Positions 25,471 through 35,434 of a DNA stretch of 64,000 nt are shown here, in pieces; position 1 is the first letter of the stretch; every line of letters begins with the position of its first letter. The DNA is taken from assembly GCF_023159225.1 (NCBI RefSeq), contig NC_063168.1:55345398-55409397 (forward strand). The letters run 5' to 3'. A program made the translations under genes and the position numbers. The DNA comes from Perognathus longimembris pacificus (Eukaryota > Chordata > Mammalia > Rodentia > Heteromyidae). The notes under the pieces were generated by a model that ran no database searches, had not been told where the DNA came from, and worked only from the letters and a program-made list of their open reading frames with translations.

Positions 25471-26217
25471 AAAATATCTCCCTTTGAGAAGTAAAATAGT
25501 TACCAACATTAATGTGATGGTATTTACTTCTCTGGAGTAGCCAGAACAAGGAATGTGCTACTAGGATTGTATTCCTGAGGAATGAAGAAGAAAAAAGTAG
25601 TCAAAATTTTAAAAAAATTAAAGCCAACAAATCTACAGAAAAAATAAGGACAATACTGGGACAGGTGGTCTTCATTTGTAACCTGGCATGAACACAAAGT
25701 AAAAAAATTAAAATTTGTGTATATTCTCTTATGCTCTCTCAACTTCAATCCCTCCCTCTCCTTTCCACTTTGGCATGGAGGTACGAGTCCTAAGACATTA
25801 CCAGAAGCAGGTCCAGGCTAGCAGTATGATCTTTCATTCTTCTTTTCACTCTGTATGCAATATCTCCATACTTCCTTTTTATCTTAAATTCATATGTTAA
25901 TGCACAGTTCTCAGTGAGTGAACAAAAGAATGAAGTGTGCCATTACTCAGTTTATGCAGGAAAGGCAAATTTGAAAGACGACACGTTGAGTGGTATAAAA
26001 GTCATCCAGAGGTATTTGTGGACTTTTATATGAGTGTGGATTACTGTCAAGTCTACCAAAAGCTTAGTTGCAGTTTAAGTGGAATTACTTATCTTGACAT
26101 CCCACCTGAGTTAGGGTATCAGGACCCTCCCCTCCCCCCAAATTAAAGAAGATAGACGGAAAGCAGCAGGGAAGTGTGTGGAAAAAGATGAGAACAATTA
26201 GTTAAAAATACAGCTTG
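25471..26217. other. Unique sequence, no gene seen
   Basis: Short frames (74, 61 and 69 codons), none with a recognisable domain. Confidence 0.5.
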
Positions 26218-26413
26218 AGGCTGGGAATGTGGCCTAGTGGTAGAGTGCTTGCATCACATACAAGAAGCCCTGGGTTCGATTCTTCAGCACCACATAAACA
26301 GGAAAAGATAGATGTGTGGCTGTGGCTCAAGAAGTAGAGTGCTAGCCTTGAGCAAAAAGAAGCCAGGGATAGTGCTCAGGCACTGAGTCCAAGCTCCAGA
26401 CTGGCAAAAAAAA
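26218..26413 (+). repeat. Dimeric ID-like SINE, older copy
   Basis: GGCTGGGAATGTGGCCTAGT and CCTGGGTTCGATTCTTCAGC (B box GGTTCGATTC) form monomer 1. GTGGCTCAAGAAGTAGAGTG and GAAGCCAGGGATAGTGCTCA form monomer 2, with an A8 tail. Divergence from the young subfamily is clear, and only a weak (C/G)CTTGA duplication flanks it. Confidence 0.88.
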
Positions 26414-27482
26414 CTTGAATATTTTTCATAAATACTTTAGATTAACTATGTTTACTTTATTTTCAAGCCATTTTAATGGTCATTAAAAGATGTATGGTTT
26501 GGGTCAATATTAAGACATGGGAGAAATTTCAAATAAGTAGTTTTGACAGAACCAGTCTAATGGAATCCTAATTAAAATATCTAAGAATATACTTAGGAAA
26601 AATAGTTCCAATATAGTAATGAGGGGCAATCTGAACTCAAGTAGTCAAAATATGAAGACATTTTATTTAAATGCACGAATAAATTGCATTTCTCATGTTT
26701 TTGTTTTCTTTTCCAGAAAGAATGTAAGTGAATCCGCTTGACCTCAAGATAGCACAGTGACAACAACCGCAAAGGGTGTGCTATAGTTTATTTTTTTTTA
26801 AGGATAGTGGTCTACACACACACGTACTTATCTCCTCTCTCCACAGTACCAATATAACAGTGCAATTGTAAGGATTGTAAATGCTATACATTCTTATTTC
26901 AGGACAAAATACATTTTTTGTTGAATTCTATCTTCTGGGAAGAACTAGAGAAGGGAAAGTGGCAGGGCGGGGCACGGGGGGGGGGGGGGGACTGACATCT
27001 AGAACACTTGGAAGGTCAGCATGATAAACCCAGAAGAGTTTCAAATGTTCCAATTCTTGGAAGGTAAATAGGGAGGGCATGAAAGAAGACTATGTAAAAG
27101 CATATGAAAGAAGCAGCGTGTTGATATCAAACAGGGCTGAAAACAAAGACTTCATTGTAGTTCATTGTTATTTTCCTCCCACTACAAGGAAGAAAGAGAA
27201 GCAATCCCCAAAGCCAGGGAAAATTTGTGAAAGCAACTGTGGCACGAATTTCAGGCATATTAAATAAGATGTAATTTGGAAAATTGGTTGCAGGTGGGGA
27301 AAAGGTGAGAGGGAGTAAACTGTGTGTTTCCTTTTATAATAAAGATTATGCATGCAATGATTTTGAAGACGTGAAGGATCAAAAGATGTATTAAAAATGG
27401 CATGTTGAATTGAAATCCCTCGGGACAACTACTTTAGGATACATTAAACAACAAAAAAAAAATTACTTTAAGCAAACCAGGG
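26414..27482. other. Unique sequence with a poly-G run
   Basis: Contains a G homopolymer of about 14 at 26978-26991 after GGCGGGGCACG. Otherwise no gene or confident repeat is visible. Confidence 0.5.
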
Positions 27483-27702
27483 AGCCAGGTGTTGGTGTCT
27501 CATTCATGTAATTTTAGCGTCTCAGGAGGCTCAGATCTGAGGATCACAGTTTGAGGTCAGCCCAAGCAGGAAAGTCTGGATGACTCATCTCCAATTAACC
27601 ACCCGAAAGTGGAGCTGTGCCTCAGTTGGTAAACCAATAGTCTTGAGCAAAATAAAGCTCAGGGACAGTGCCTATACCCTGAGTTCAAGTCCAAGGACTG
27701 GC
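27483..27702 (+). repeat. B1-ID composite SINE
   Basis: GCCAGGTGTTGGTGTCTCAT, then TCAGGAGGCTCAGATCTGAG (B1 half). The linker CATCTCCAATTAACCACCCG follows, then the ID half with CTCAGTTGGTAAACCAATAG and CCCTGAGTTCAAGTCCAAGG. Its 3' end merges with a CG/CA tract. Confidence 0.85.
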
Positions 27703-27764
27703 GCACGCGCGCGCGCGCACACACACACACGTGCTCGCGCGCACACACGTGCACACACATATGC
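27701..27764. repeat. (CG)/(CA) alternating tract at a SINE tail
   Basis: Starts GCGCACGCGCGCGCGCGC, continues with CA repeats and a second GCTCGCGCGC block. It is an alternating purine-pyrimidine tract of about 64 bp with high Z-DNA potential and unusually many CpGs for this AT-rich region. Confidence 0.9.
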
Positions 27765-28294
27765 AAAAGGAAAAAGATGATGAAAACCCAAGTGTAGAAC
27801 TGATTTAAGGCGTTGAGGTAAGAAAGACAATCCTAAAAGTGAAATGCAAAGCACTAAGACACATTATAGTCGTAAAATGCTTTGTTGTATGACAACTCCT
27901 TTGCACAACTACCTAAAGATAATAAATTTAAAATATTGGCCGATTAAACCAGATTAAGTGGAGAGAAAATTTTAGATCTGAAGAAAGAACATAGAAACAT
28001 TAAATAATGGTAGCTCAGCTGAGTTACAAAATATCAACATCCAAAGTTGACCCAGAACTGCTAAAAATCAACCAAACAAGAGAAATACAATCAAATGAAA
28101 TAGGAGCAGATTATGAAGGAAGGGGTAGTTTGTAGAAAATGAACACTGACCACTGACATGTTTCCAGTTTTTCCTGGTGTACATATTTCCACAATAAACA
28201 CCTTCTACATATCTCCCCATGTCCATGTGCCAGTGCTGCACTTTAGGATGTAATTCAGGGTACACTGGGGAGTAGGGCAGGTTGCATCATTTTG
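27765..28294. other. Unique sequence, possible tiny L1 end
   Basis: Around 27880-27930 the phrase ACAACTCCTTTGCACAACTA followed by an AT-rich tail resembles an old L1 3' end. Nothing else was recognised. Confidence 0.35.
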
Positions 28295-28520
28295 TTTTTA
28301 TTTATTTACTTTTGCAAATGGTACTGATGACATTTGAACTCATGTTTGCTTGAGGTTTGGGCCTCACACTTTCTCCTCTGATATTCTTTATCACAATTCC
28401 AGCTTGCTTTTGCTTGTTACTTTGTAGATGAGTCTAGCAAACTTTTCTTCTTGGGCTTGCCTAGAACTATGATCCTTTGGAACTCAGTCTCTCAAGTAGT
28501 TAAAATTAGAAGAATGAGGT
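28295..28520 (-). repeat. B1-ID composite SINE, highly diverged, antisense
   Basis: The order is ACATTTGAACTCATG, GCTTGAGG, TCTTGGGCTTGCCTAGAACT, ATGATCC and CTCTCAAGTAGTTAAAATTA. It follows the antisense composite but with many mismatches. Confidence 0.5.
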
Positions 28521-28877
28521 TCTAGTGCCAATGGATGTGCACATTTTGATTTGGGTTTGGTTTAATAGATTCTACCAAGGTGACCTTCAGTGTAGATTGC
28601 TAAACATCATTCCTTTTCAGCACTGCAACCGAAGGTTCATTTTACTTGAATCTAGTCTAATGGTTGAAAATAAGACTACACTAGTAGCTTTCTTGATTAA
28701 TAATAGTGGTTTAAATAGTTTTTATGTTGATTAGAAAACTATATTTCCTCTTCTAAGATTATTTTCCTACTGGGTTATATGCTACATGAATTTATATTGT
28801 CCTTCTTTTACAGTCCTCTGAATTTATTCTTAGCTTTTCCTTATTCCTTTGTGTAAGAATAGTTACTTCTGATTATT
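28521..28877. other. Unique sequence, no gene seen
   Basis: A 69-codon frame at 28525-28734 has no recognisable domain. Confidence 0.5.
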
Positions 28878-28888
28878 AAGAAGTATGG

Positions 28889-29095
28889 GGGCTGGAGATA
28901 TAGCCTAGTGGCAAGAGTGCCTGCCTCGGATACACGAGGCCCTAGGTTCGATTCCCCAGCACCACATATACAGAAAACGGCCAGAAGCGGCGCTGTGGCT
29001 CAAGTGGCGGAGTGCTAGCCTTGAGCGGGAAGAAGCCAGGGACAGTGCTCAGGCCCTGAGTCCAAGGCCCAGGACTGGCAAAAAAAAAAAAAAAA
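28889..29095 (+). repeat. Young dimeric ID-like SINE, copy 2
   Basis: It has the same two tRNA-like halves as copy 1 (17783). Differences include GGCTGGAGATATAGCC, CAAGTGGCGGAGTG and a lost C in ACTGGCAAAA. TSD AAGAAGTATGG lies at 28878-28888 and 29096-29106. A pure A tail of about 18 nt indicates a recent insertion. Confidence 0.95.
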
Positions 29096-29106
29096 AAGAA
29101 GTATGG

Positions 29107-29649
29107 CTATCTAGTGTTTACAACCCATCAAAAGAGTAAAATATGAATATTACCTAGAGAAGAGAAGCTAACCACCAGAGTAACAAAAAGGGAGATGATT
29201 CTGAATAGCTGCCTCGAGGATTATGAAGGGTGGTGAAGAGAATTGCTCTTTTTATTACAAAACCTTCTGGATTATTGGATTTTTTAAACAACAATATATA
29301 TAGGCACTGTTTCGGATACTATATATGCCTTATCAATGAGTGGAAAAATAATCTTCAGTATCTGACAATTCCCAGATTTAAATTTTACTACCTGTAAGAA
29401 ACGAACACAATGTAACCCTCAGTTTCCTTCTGTGTAAAATAAGATTCTGTATTCTGAGAACTAGCTTTTTCCCCTTCCTTGTCATTTTGGTGAGCTTATC
29501 CTTTCCTTCCAAATAATCTGTTAGATTAAAAAATTAAAAAGCAGAGACTGTGTCTGTAAAATTACAAACATCTTTTCAAATGGTATTCTACATGTTTTGG
29601 TCAGTGACTTTACCTCATGGCTCTAAAGCCAAACAATTACTAAATAAAT
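29107..29649. other. Unique sequence, no gene seen
   Basis: AT-rich sequence, nothing recognised on either strand. Confidence 0.5.
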
Positions 29650-29854
29650 ATAAAAATGTCTAGGATAGTCCTAGCAGAGGGTCACAATAGCTCAACAGCT
29701 ATGTACATATCATCATATAAGATGAGGCTAATCAAAATGAACTCCAAGATACAGAAACAAGGGAGTTTTATTGTTGTTATTTTTAATGTACTATGTGAAT
29801 CTCCCATGGCTTATCCCCTGTTGTTACTGTATATGATTTTGGTACACTTGGTAT

Positions 29855-29877
29855 TATATATATATATATATATATAT
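29855..29877. repeat. (TA)n inside an L1 3'UTR
   Basis: A pure alternating TA run of about 23 bp within the L1 3'UTR. Confidence 0.9.
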
Positions 29878-30063
29878 GTTTATTTGAACTAGGGAAGGGA
29901 AAATCAGAAGGGTGAGACAAAGAATAAAGGTGGAACCAATGCAATAGCGATACTCATAAGACAATATGTTGGAAAGGATCTGTACAACTAGCAGGCTGGG
30001 AGGGTGGGAAGGAGAGAGAAAAATGAGGGAGGGTGTGACAAGTATGACAAGAAATGTACTCAC

Positions 30064-30263
30064 AGGGCTAGGAATATGGCCTAGTGGCAAGAGAGCTCGC
30101 CTCGTATACATGAAGCCCTGGGTTCAATTCTCCAGCACCACATATCTAGAAAACCGCCAGAAGTGGCGCTGTGGCTCAAGTGGCAGAGTGCTAGCCTTGA
30201 GCAAAAAGGAAGCCAGGGACAATGCTCAGGCCCTGAGTCCAAGCCCCAGGACTGGCCAAAAAA
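30064..30263 (+). repeat. Dimeric ID-like SINE in an L1 3'UTR
   Basis: GGGCTAGGAATATGGCCTAG, GGGTTCAATTCTCCAGC and GAGTCCAAGCCCCAGGACTG place it in an intermediate-age subfamily. The 15-bp TSD AAGAAATGTACTCAC is at 30049-30063 and 30264-30278. It lies inside the conserved L1 3' terminus, so it is younger than that L1. Confidence 0.93.
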
Positions 30264-30345
30264 AAGAAATGTACTCACTACCTTATTGTGTAACTGTAAC
30301 CCCTCTGTACATCACCTTGACGATAAAATTAAATTTAATAAAAAA

Positions 30346-32044
30346 AAACAAATACTCTGTTAGATTGCTTCTAAAATTTATCAAAGTCACATCAACACAA
30401 TTATTCATTACTCACAATATATTGTATAAGTTCCCCTCAGAAATATTGCAATGAAGTGAGGGATAACTGAAAAAGTTGCATCATAGTTTAAACACAATAG
30501 TATAAGTCAATAAGAAAAACACACCAATAAAAATGGTTATATCCATATATATTAGCCATTGCAATGCACAAGAACCTGTGACTCCCATTAGAGCAGATAT
30601 TAAGGTGAGTAAATTCTGACATTTGCTATCAAAGCACTGACATTATGGTCAAGAAAGTATAGGGTGGCCTTAAAATAACCAAGTCTGACTTGGAAAAGGA
30701 AATGCTAGGATAAGGAAGAGAGAAAATTCTTGTCTGGTAAGGTCTTGAAATGGTAACAAGATGTTGTTTGGAGCAGGACAATTCAGACAGGAAGGTTTTA
30801 GCTGTTGTTGTTGTTGTTATGATGAAAACATACAAGAATAAATACTTCTCAAAGGAGCAGTGTCCTGAAAGACTGACTTAGGGCAGTATGAAGTATGGGG
30901 AAAACTGCTGGAATGAATGAGCAGGAGAGAGAGCTGATGATGACAGTGAAAAGCGCCCCAGGGGAACTGAAGCAATTACACATAGACACCTTCCTTTAGT
31001 GCAGACAGATACCTCTGCTTTCACTGTGTAGGGAGTATATTGGTTTTCTTTAGAACATTCCACTCCTCTTACCCTGTGGTACAGTTAGGTCTCTCAAAGA
31101 GATTATTTTGCTTCCCTCTCGGCCAAACCTGTGCTAAGAATTGGACATGCAACCTATACCTGACCACCCACTCCATCATCCAAGAATCTGAGATCTGAGC
31201 AAGAGGGCACATGGGCCATATGGTTACTAGAGCGGTCCAGTGATTACAAGAGCTTCCGTGTAAAGGTTCCTGTGTGCCAGGGTCAGGAGGAACCCATATT
31301 CTGGTTCTTCCCACAGCCTGCTTCTCATTTACTTTAATGAGTTCCTCAGTATTGTGTCATTAAACACTTTGTGTGCATCTCTGTGTGTCTATGTATCTCT
31401 GTAGCTATACATGTGTTTATATAGATTTTTTTCTATTCATTTGGTTTCACCTGAATCAGTGTCTAGTTTAAGATCTTTAAAGGTGAACCTAACTAACAGA
31501 CTTGCATATAATTTGAAAATGACAGAGAGCAGTTAAAATTGACTGGAGAGTCATATAACAAAGATGTAATTTAAGGAAATCTGTAGCAACAAGGATTTAG
31601 AGTCATAGTTCAATCAGAAGAGGGTGCAATCTTATGTTCTCCTAGAGGACTTAAAGCAGTAGAGGGTTATGGGACATGACAGCAAAAATTATATAGTTCA
31701 GTGTAATGAACATTAAACGTTTAGTTCAAAACAATCAGTTAGAAACTCAGTATCTGATGTATTCAGGCAAGTGATTGTGCAACTTTCACGATGTCAAATT
31801 TAATAGCCCACTCAACACCATGTTTTCCGTATATACAATGAACATATGCCAAGTGTGAATAGCAATTTCTGTTATATACAATAGTAATGTTTCATATTAG
31901 TTCATAAATTCAGTGGGGAAGAGGTTAGATGGTATATGTAAGCTAAAAAACAAGGTCAATACTTACCCCAAGACTTGGAAGCTTGGCAACATCAGACATG
32001 ATAAAAATAATGTTTAGACAAAGAAGTGGGTCAGGAAATGGGTG
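30346..32044. other. Unique sequence, no gene seen
   Basis: Includes a short (TTG)n at about 30803-30818. Open frames do not exceed 81 codons (31069-31314, minus), with no domain. Confidence 0.5.
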
Positions 32045-32500
32045 ATGTGGTATGAATGTTTGGGGCCTCCAAAGTTCATGTCTACATCTAATCTCCAGTG
32101 TATTGGCTTTAAGGGTGGAGCCATCGTGAAAAGGCTAAGTCATGAGGATGGAGCTTCTTGAGGAAAATGCATTACCATTAAAAAGAGGGCACTTGTTTGT
32201 CCCTTTTTCCATGTGAGGACAAAAAGTATTGTGAGCTTGATGGGCTGGGGATATGGCCTAGTGGCAAGAGTGCCTGCCTCGGATACACGAGGCCCTAGGT
32301 TCGATTCCCCAGCACCACATATACAGAAAACGGCCAGAAGCGGCGCTGTGGCTCAAGTGGCAGAGTGCTAGCCTTGAGCGGGAAGAAGCCAGGGACAGTG
32401 CTCAGGCCCTGAGTCCAAGGCCCAGGACTGGCCAAAAAAAAAAAAAAAAAAAAGTATTGTGAGCTTGAAGGATACATGCCCAAGAGAAGCATATCAACGT
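32045..32500 (+). repeat. MaLR (MST-like) LTR split by a SINE
   Basis: TGTGGTATGAATGTTTGGGG, CCAAAGTTCATG, GTGGAGCC, GCTAAGTCATGAGGATGGAG, AAAAGAGGGC and CCATGTGAGGACAAAAAG follow the 5' half of MST-class LTRs. A young SINE (32241-32448) interrupts it, and about 30-50 bp continue after it. It is a non-coding solo-LTR remnant. Confidence 0.7.
32241..32448 (+). repeat. Young dimeric ID-like SINE, copy 3
   Basis: Near-identical to copies at 17783, 28889 and 35214. It has GATATGGCC instead of GATATAGCC. TSD AAAAAGTATTGTGAGCTTGA (20 bp) lies at 32221-32240 and 32449-32468. Confidence 0.95.
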
Positions 32501-32504
32501 CATA

Positions 32505-32800
32505 TAATAATATATTTTTTCATTTTTTTTTAGAAAAATTCCATATTGATTTCCATATTGGCTACATGAATTGGCCTTCCCACAATTGACAGCATTTTTT
32601 CTTCATTTTTTTGGGGGGTAGTGGGTCTTCCTATTGGGTCTTCTCTCATTACTGTTTTGGTTTGTATTTCTTTTGGGGCTAAGCATGTTGAGCATTTCTT
32701 CACATATCTATTGGCCTTTTGTACCCATGAACCTTGACTAGTTTCCTTACTATCAAATGGTCTAGATTGCCATGCTTTATACTTTCTGTCTAGATGATAG
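32505..32800 (-). repeat. Old L1 ORF2 3' fragment, antisense
   Basis: TTCCATATTGGCTACATG, TTCCCACAATTGACAGC, GGTTTGTATTTCTTTTGGGG and ATCTATTGGCCTTTTGTA match the antisense order of the ORF2 3' end in old L1s (compare 24340-24600). All frames are broken. Confidence 0.65.
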
Positions 32801-34289
32801 CAGGATTTCAGTGTACATTTTTAAAATCTCAGCCCTGACCTAAGGTAGGGTTGTCTGGTTTACATATCTTTGATTATTTTCCTTAATCTGTGTCCTTAAT
32901 TTGCAAAGTACATCTTTAAAAAAAATAAGGTCAATTTTGGAAACATTTCAATAGTTCAAAATTGTAAACTTAGAATGTTTCCAGGTCAGAAATATCTCTT
33001 ATATATGCATGTAATATTTCCTTTCTGTAATTTTCCCAGTGTAATTTTTCAGAATTCTGTTGTAGATGTAAACTGGAAGGCAGGAAAGGCAATATAATAA
33101 ATGTAAGTCCAATGAAATGGAGTTACTTATTTCAGGCACATAAAGAACCTTTTGAAAGCTAATCATAATGTATCTTCAGATATATAGGAAGAACAAGGGA
33201 AAAGGCAAATTTGCTATAGAATATTAGAAATAGAAAATAAATAAAATGACCTATAATGTCACAGAATGTATATATTGCATAGATAGCTAAACAACAATAT
33301 TCACAAACTGTAATTTTAAAAATATATAGAATAATATATCATTCGAAATAAAAAAGAAAACTAATCTCTATCAATCTGTGAAAATTCTCCTCAAAGCAAA
33401 AATTAATGACATTCAATCACTTGGTCATTAGTCACTAGTTAAGCAATAGTTTAGTAAATATCAGCATTTCTTTTATATTTTATGTAATTTGGAGTTCCTA
33501 AGTCAATTCAACATAGCATATATGGAATGATTGAACAATATCATATAAAAATGAGATGTTTTTATTATTCACATATAAGTATCTCAAACCACAGGGATTT
33601 TTCTCCCTAGTTTGCAACTATTCTTTCAAAGCATAGTTTGTAATCTAACATTATATATGGAAATCAATTTGGATGAAATCTAAATTTTTCTTTTATAAAA
33701 TAGACAAGATAGGATAGAAACAAGTAGGTTGCATGTAGGATGGTAAATAGTGGAATATTAAATAGAGTTTACATAATCTTCTATTTCAGGTGTGTGTGTG
33801 TGTGTGTGTGTACTAGATATCAATATAAAATATACTTCACAGTGTGGATCATCTCAAAATAAGTTTGAAAGTGACTGTCTTATTCTATGTATTTTCTCTT
33901 TACTCTAGTTAATTATGACTTCTATTTCATTTGAAAGAGAAAACTGACACTCAAATAGCAGTGAGTTAAGACCTATGAAATATTCCATGGAATAATCTGA
34001 CCCACATAATTTTATTTGGAAACTTTATAATCTGTACAATATAAAGGAAGAACATGCTTTTAGAAATCTCTCTATTAATACTATTATTGTGATCATTTAG
34101 AAATTTAGATGTTGTTGAAATTTACTTGGTATAAATAGAAGAAATAAGATTTCTGGGAAGTCTTAATTTATGCATTGTATTGGTTAATAAGATAGATATA
34201 TAAATAGACAACGAATATTAATACCACCACAAATTATAGTGTTCATATACTGTAAAACAATAGAATAATAGACAGGTGTGTGTGTGTAT
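32801..34289. other. Unique AT-rich sequence with a TG repeat
   Basis: (TG)n at 33790-33811. No gene seen. Confidence 0.5.
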
Positions 34290-34390
34290 ATATGTAGTTT
34301 GAAACCAGGTCTCACTATGTAACCCAAGCTCTCATCGAAGTCATTCTCCAAGATTTTCTGCATTCCTATTATACTTATCTCATACTCAGT
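34290..34390 (-). repeat. B1-like monomer remnant, antisense
   Basis: GTTTGAAACCAGGTCTCACT followed by ATGTAACCCAAGCTCTCATC is the classic antisense 7SL/B1 right part. No ID-like half is attached. The age is high. Confidence 0.6.
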
Positions 34391-34581
34391 ACTATCCTGC
34401 TCATAAAATTGGTGTAAACCTATTTATTCACTAATGGTCATTAACTTTTAAAATTCCAGTTAGACAATGCATCAGAATATCCCTCTAGTATATTCAGAAA
34501 TTTCTCAGTTTTAATTACTTTTGTATTAAAAGAACCTGTGAAGATCATCCCAGTTTTAGCATTGGATATCTTAGTTTTAGA

Positions 34582-35111
34582 CTTCTTTTTTTTTCTTTAT
34601 TGTCAAAGTGTGATACAGCGAGGTTACAGATTCATATGAAAGACAGTGAGTACATTTCTTGTTCTACTTGTTACCTCCTCCCTCATTTCCCCCCTCCCCT
34701 CTCCCCTTCCCCTCTTCCCCCAAGAGTTGTGCAGTTGGTTTACACCAAATGGTTTCTAAGTGTTGCTTTTAGAATGGTTTGTCTTCTTGTTCTTTGTCTC
34801 TCGATTTTGGTATTCCCTCTCCCTTCCCCAGTTCTATTACCTGTATATCCAGGGTATTCGGATGTAAAACAGTCGTAGGGAGAGTACAGCCACAGGAGGG
34901 GACTACAAGAGAAACAAAACTAGACAAACCATTCAGTCAAACAAACAGATAAGGAAAAAGAGAAAAAGTAGTACAAGTTCACATGACATGTTGAAAATAA
35001 TTACAACCGTGGTATAACTCTTGTTTCCGTAAAGTGGAGTTCATTTCACTTGGCATCTTCTTATGTGGTCATATGGGTGTAGTTATTGGGGTATTTTGGT
35101 CTTCTGATGCT
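34582..35111 (-). mobile_element. 5'-truncated L1 3' end with TSD
   Basis: Antisense of the L1 3' terminus (TTTATTGTCAAAGTG), a pyrimidine tract at about 34675-34725 that is polypurine in L1 sense, and more 3'UTR up to GTGGAGTTCATTTCACTTGG. The 11-bp TSD TTAGTTTTAGA lies at 34571-34581 and 35112-35122. The frame at 34600-34878 is a shadow of this 3'UTR. Confidence 0.88.
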
Positions 35112-35213
35112 TTAGTTTTAGATTTTCTAGAAATTTGAAAAACCAGTATGATATCTATGACTAGGTTGAGGGTTCATCTTAAGAAATTAATGCTATTAGA
35201 ATTCTCATCATTA

Positions 35214-35418
35214 TGGGCTGGGGATATAGCCTAGTGGCAAGAGTGCCTGCCTCGGATACACGAGGCCCTAGGTTCGATTCCCCAGCACCACATATACAGA
35301 AAACGGCCAGAAGCGGTGCTGTGGCTCAAGTGGCAGAGTGCTAGCCTTGAGCGGGAAGAAGCCAGGGACAGTGCTCAGGCCCTGAGTCCAAGGCCCAGGA
35401 CTAGCCAAAAAAAAAAAA
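35214..35418 (+). repeat. Young dimeric ID-like SINE, copy 4
   Basis: It has the same consensus as copies 1-3 except GCGGTGCTGTGG and ACTAGCC near the tail. The 16-bp TSD AGAATTCTCATCATTA lies at 35198-35213 and 35419-35434. Confidence 0.95.
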
Positions 35419-35434
35419 AGAATTCTCATCATTA

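Larger units (their letters stand above)
29650..30345 (+). repeat. L1 3'UTR (variant B) carrying a SINE
   Basis: Starts near TCTAGGATAGTCCTAGCAGA and runs through a (TA)n at 29855-29877. It continues through GTTGGAAAGGATCTGTACAA and a purine-rich tract (GGGAGGGTGGGAAGGAGAGA), then the conserved 3' end TGTAACTGTAACCCCTCTGT plus an A-rich tail near 30345. A dimeric SINE is inserted at 30064-30263. No ORF2 is present, so it is 5'-truncated in the 3'UTR. Confidence 0.8.

Noticed and set aside
29966..30454. 162-codon plus-strand frame
   Set aside because: It is a read-through of an L1 3'UTR and the inserted dimeric SINE. SINE-derived peptides such as WPSGK recur at other SINE copies.
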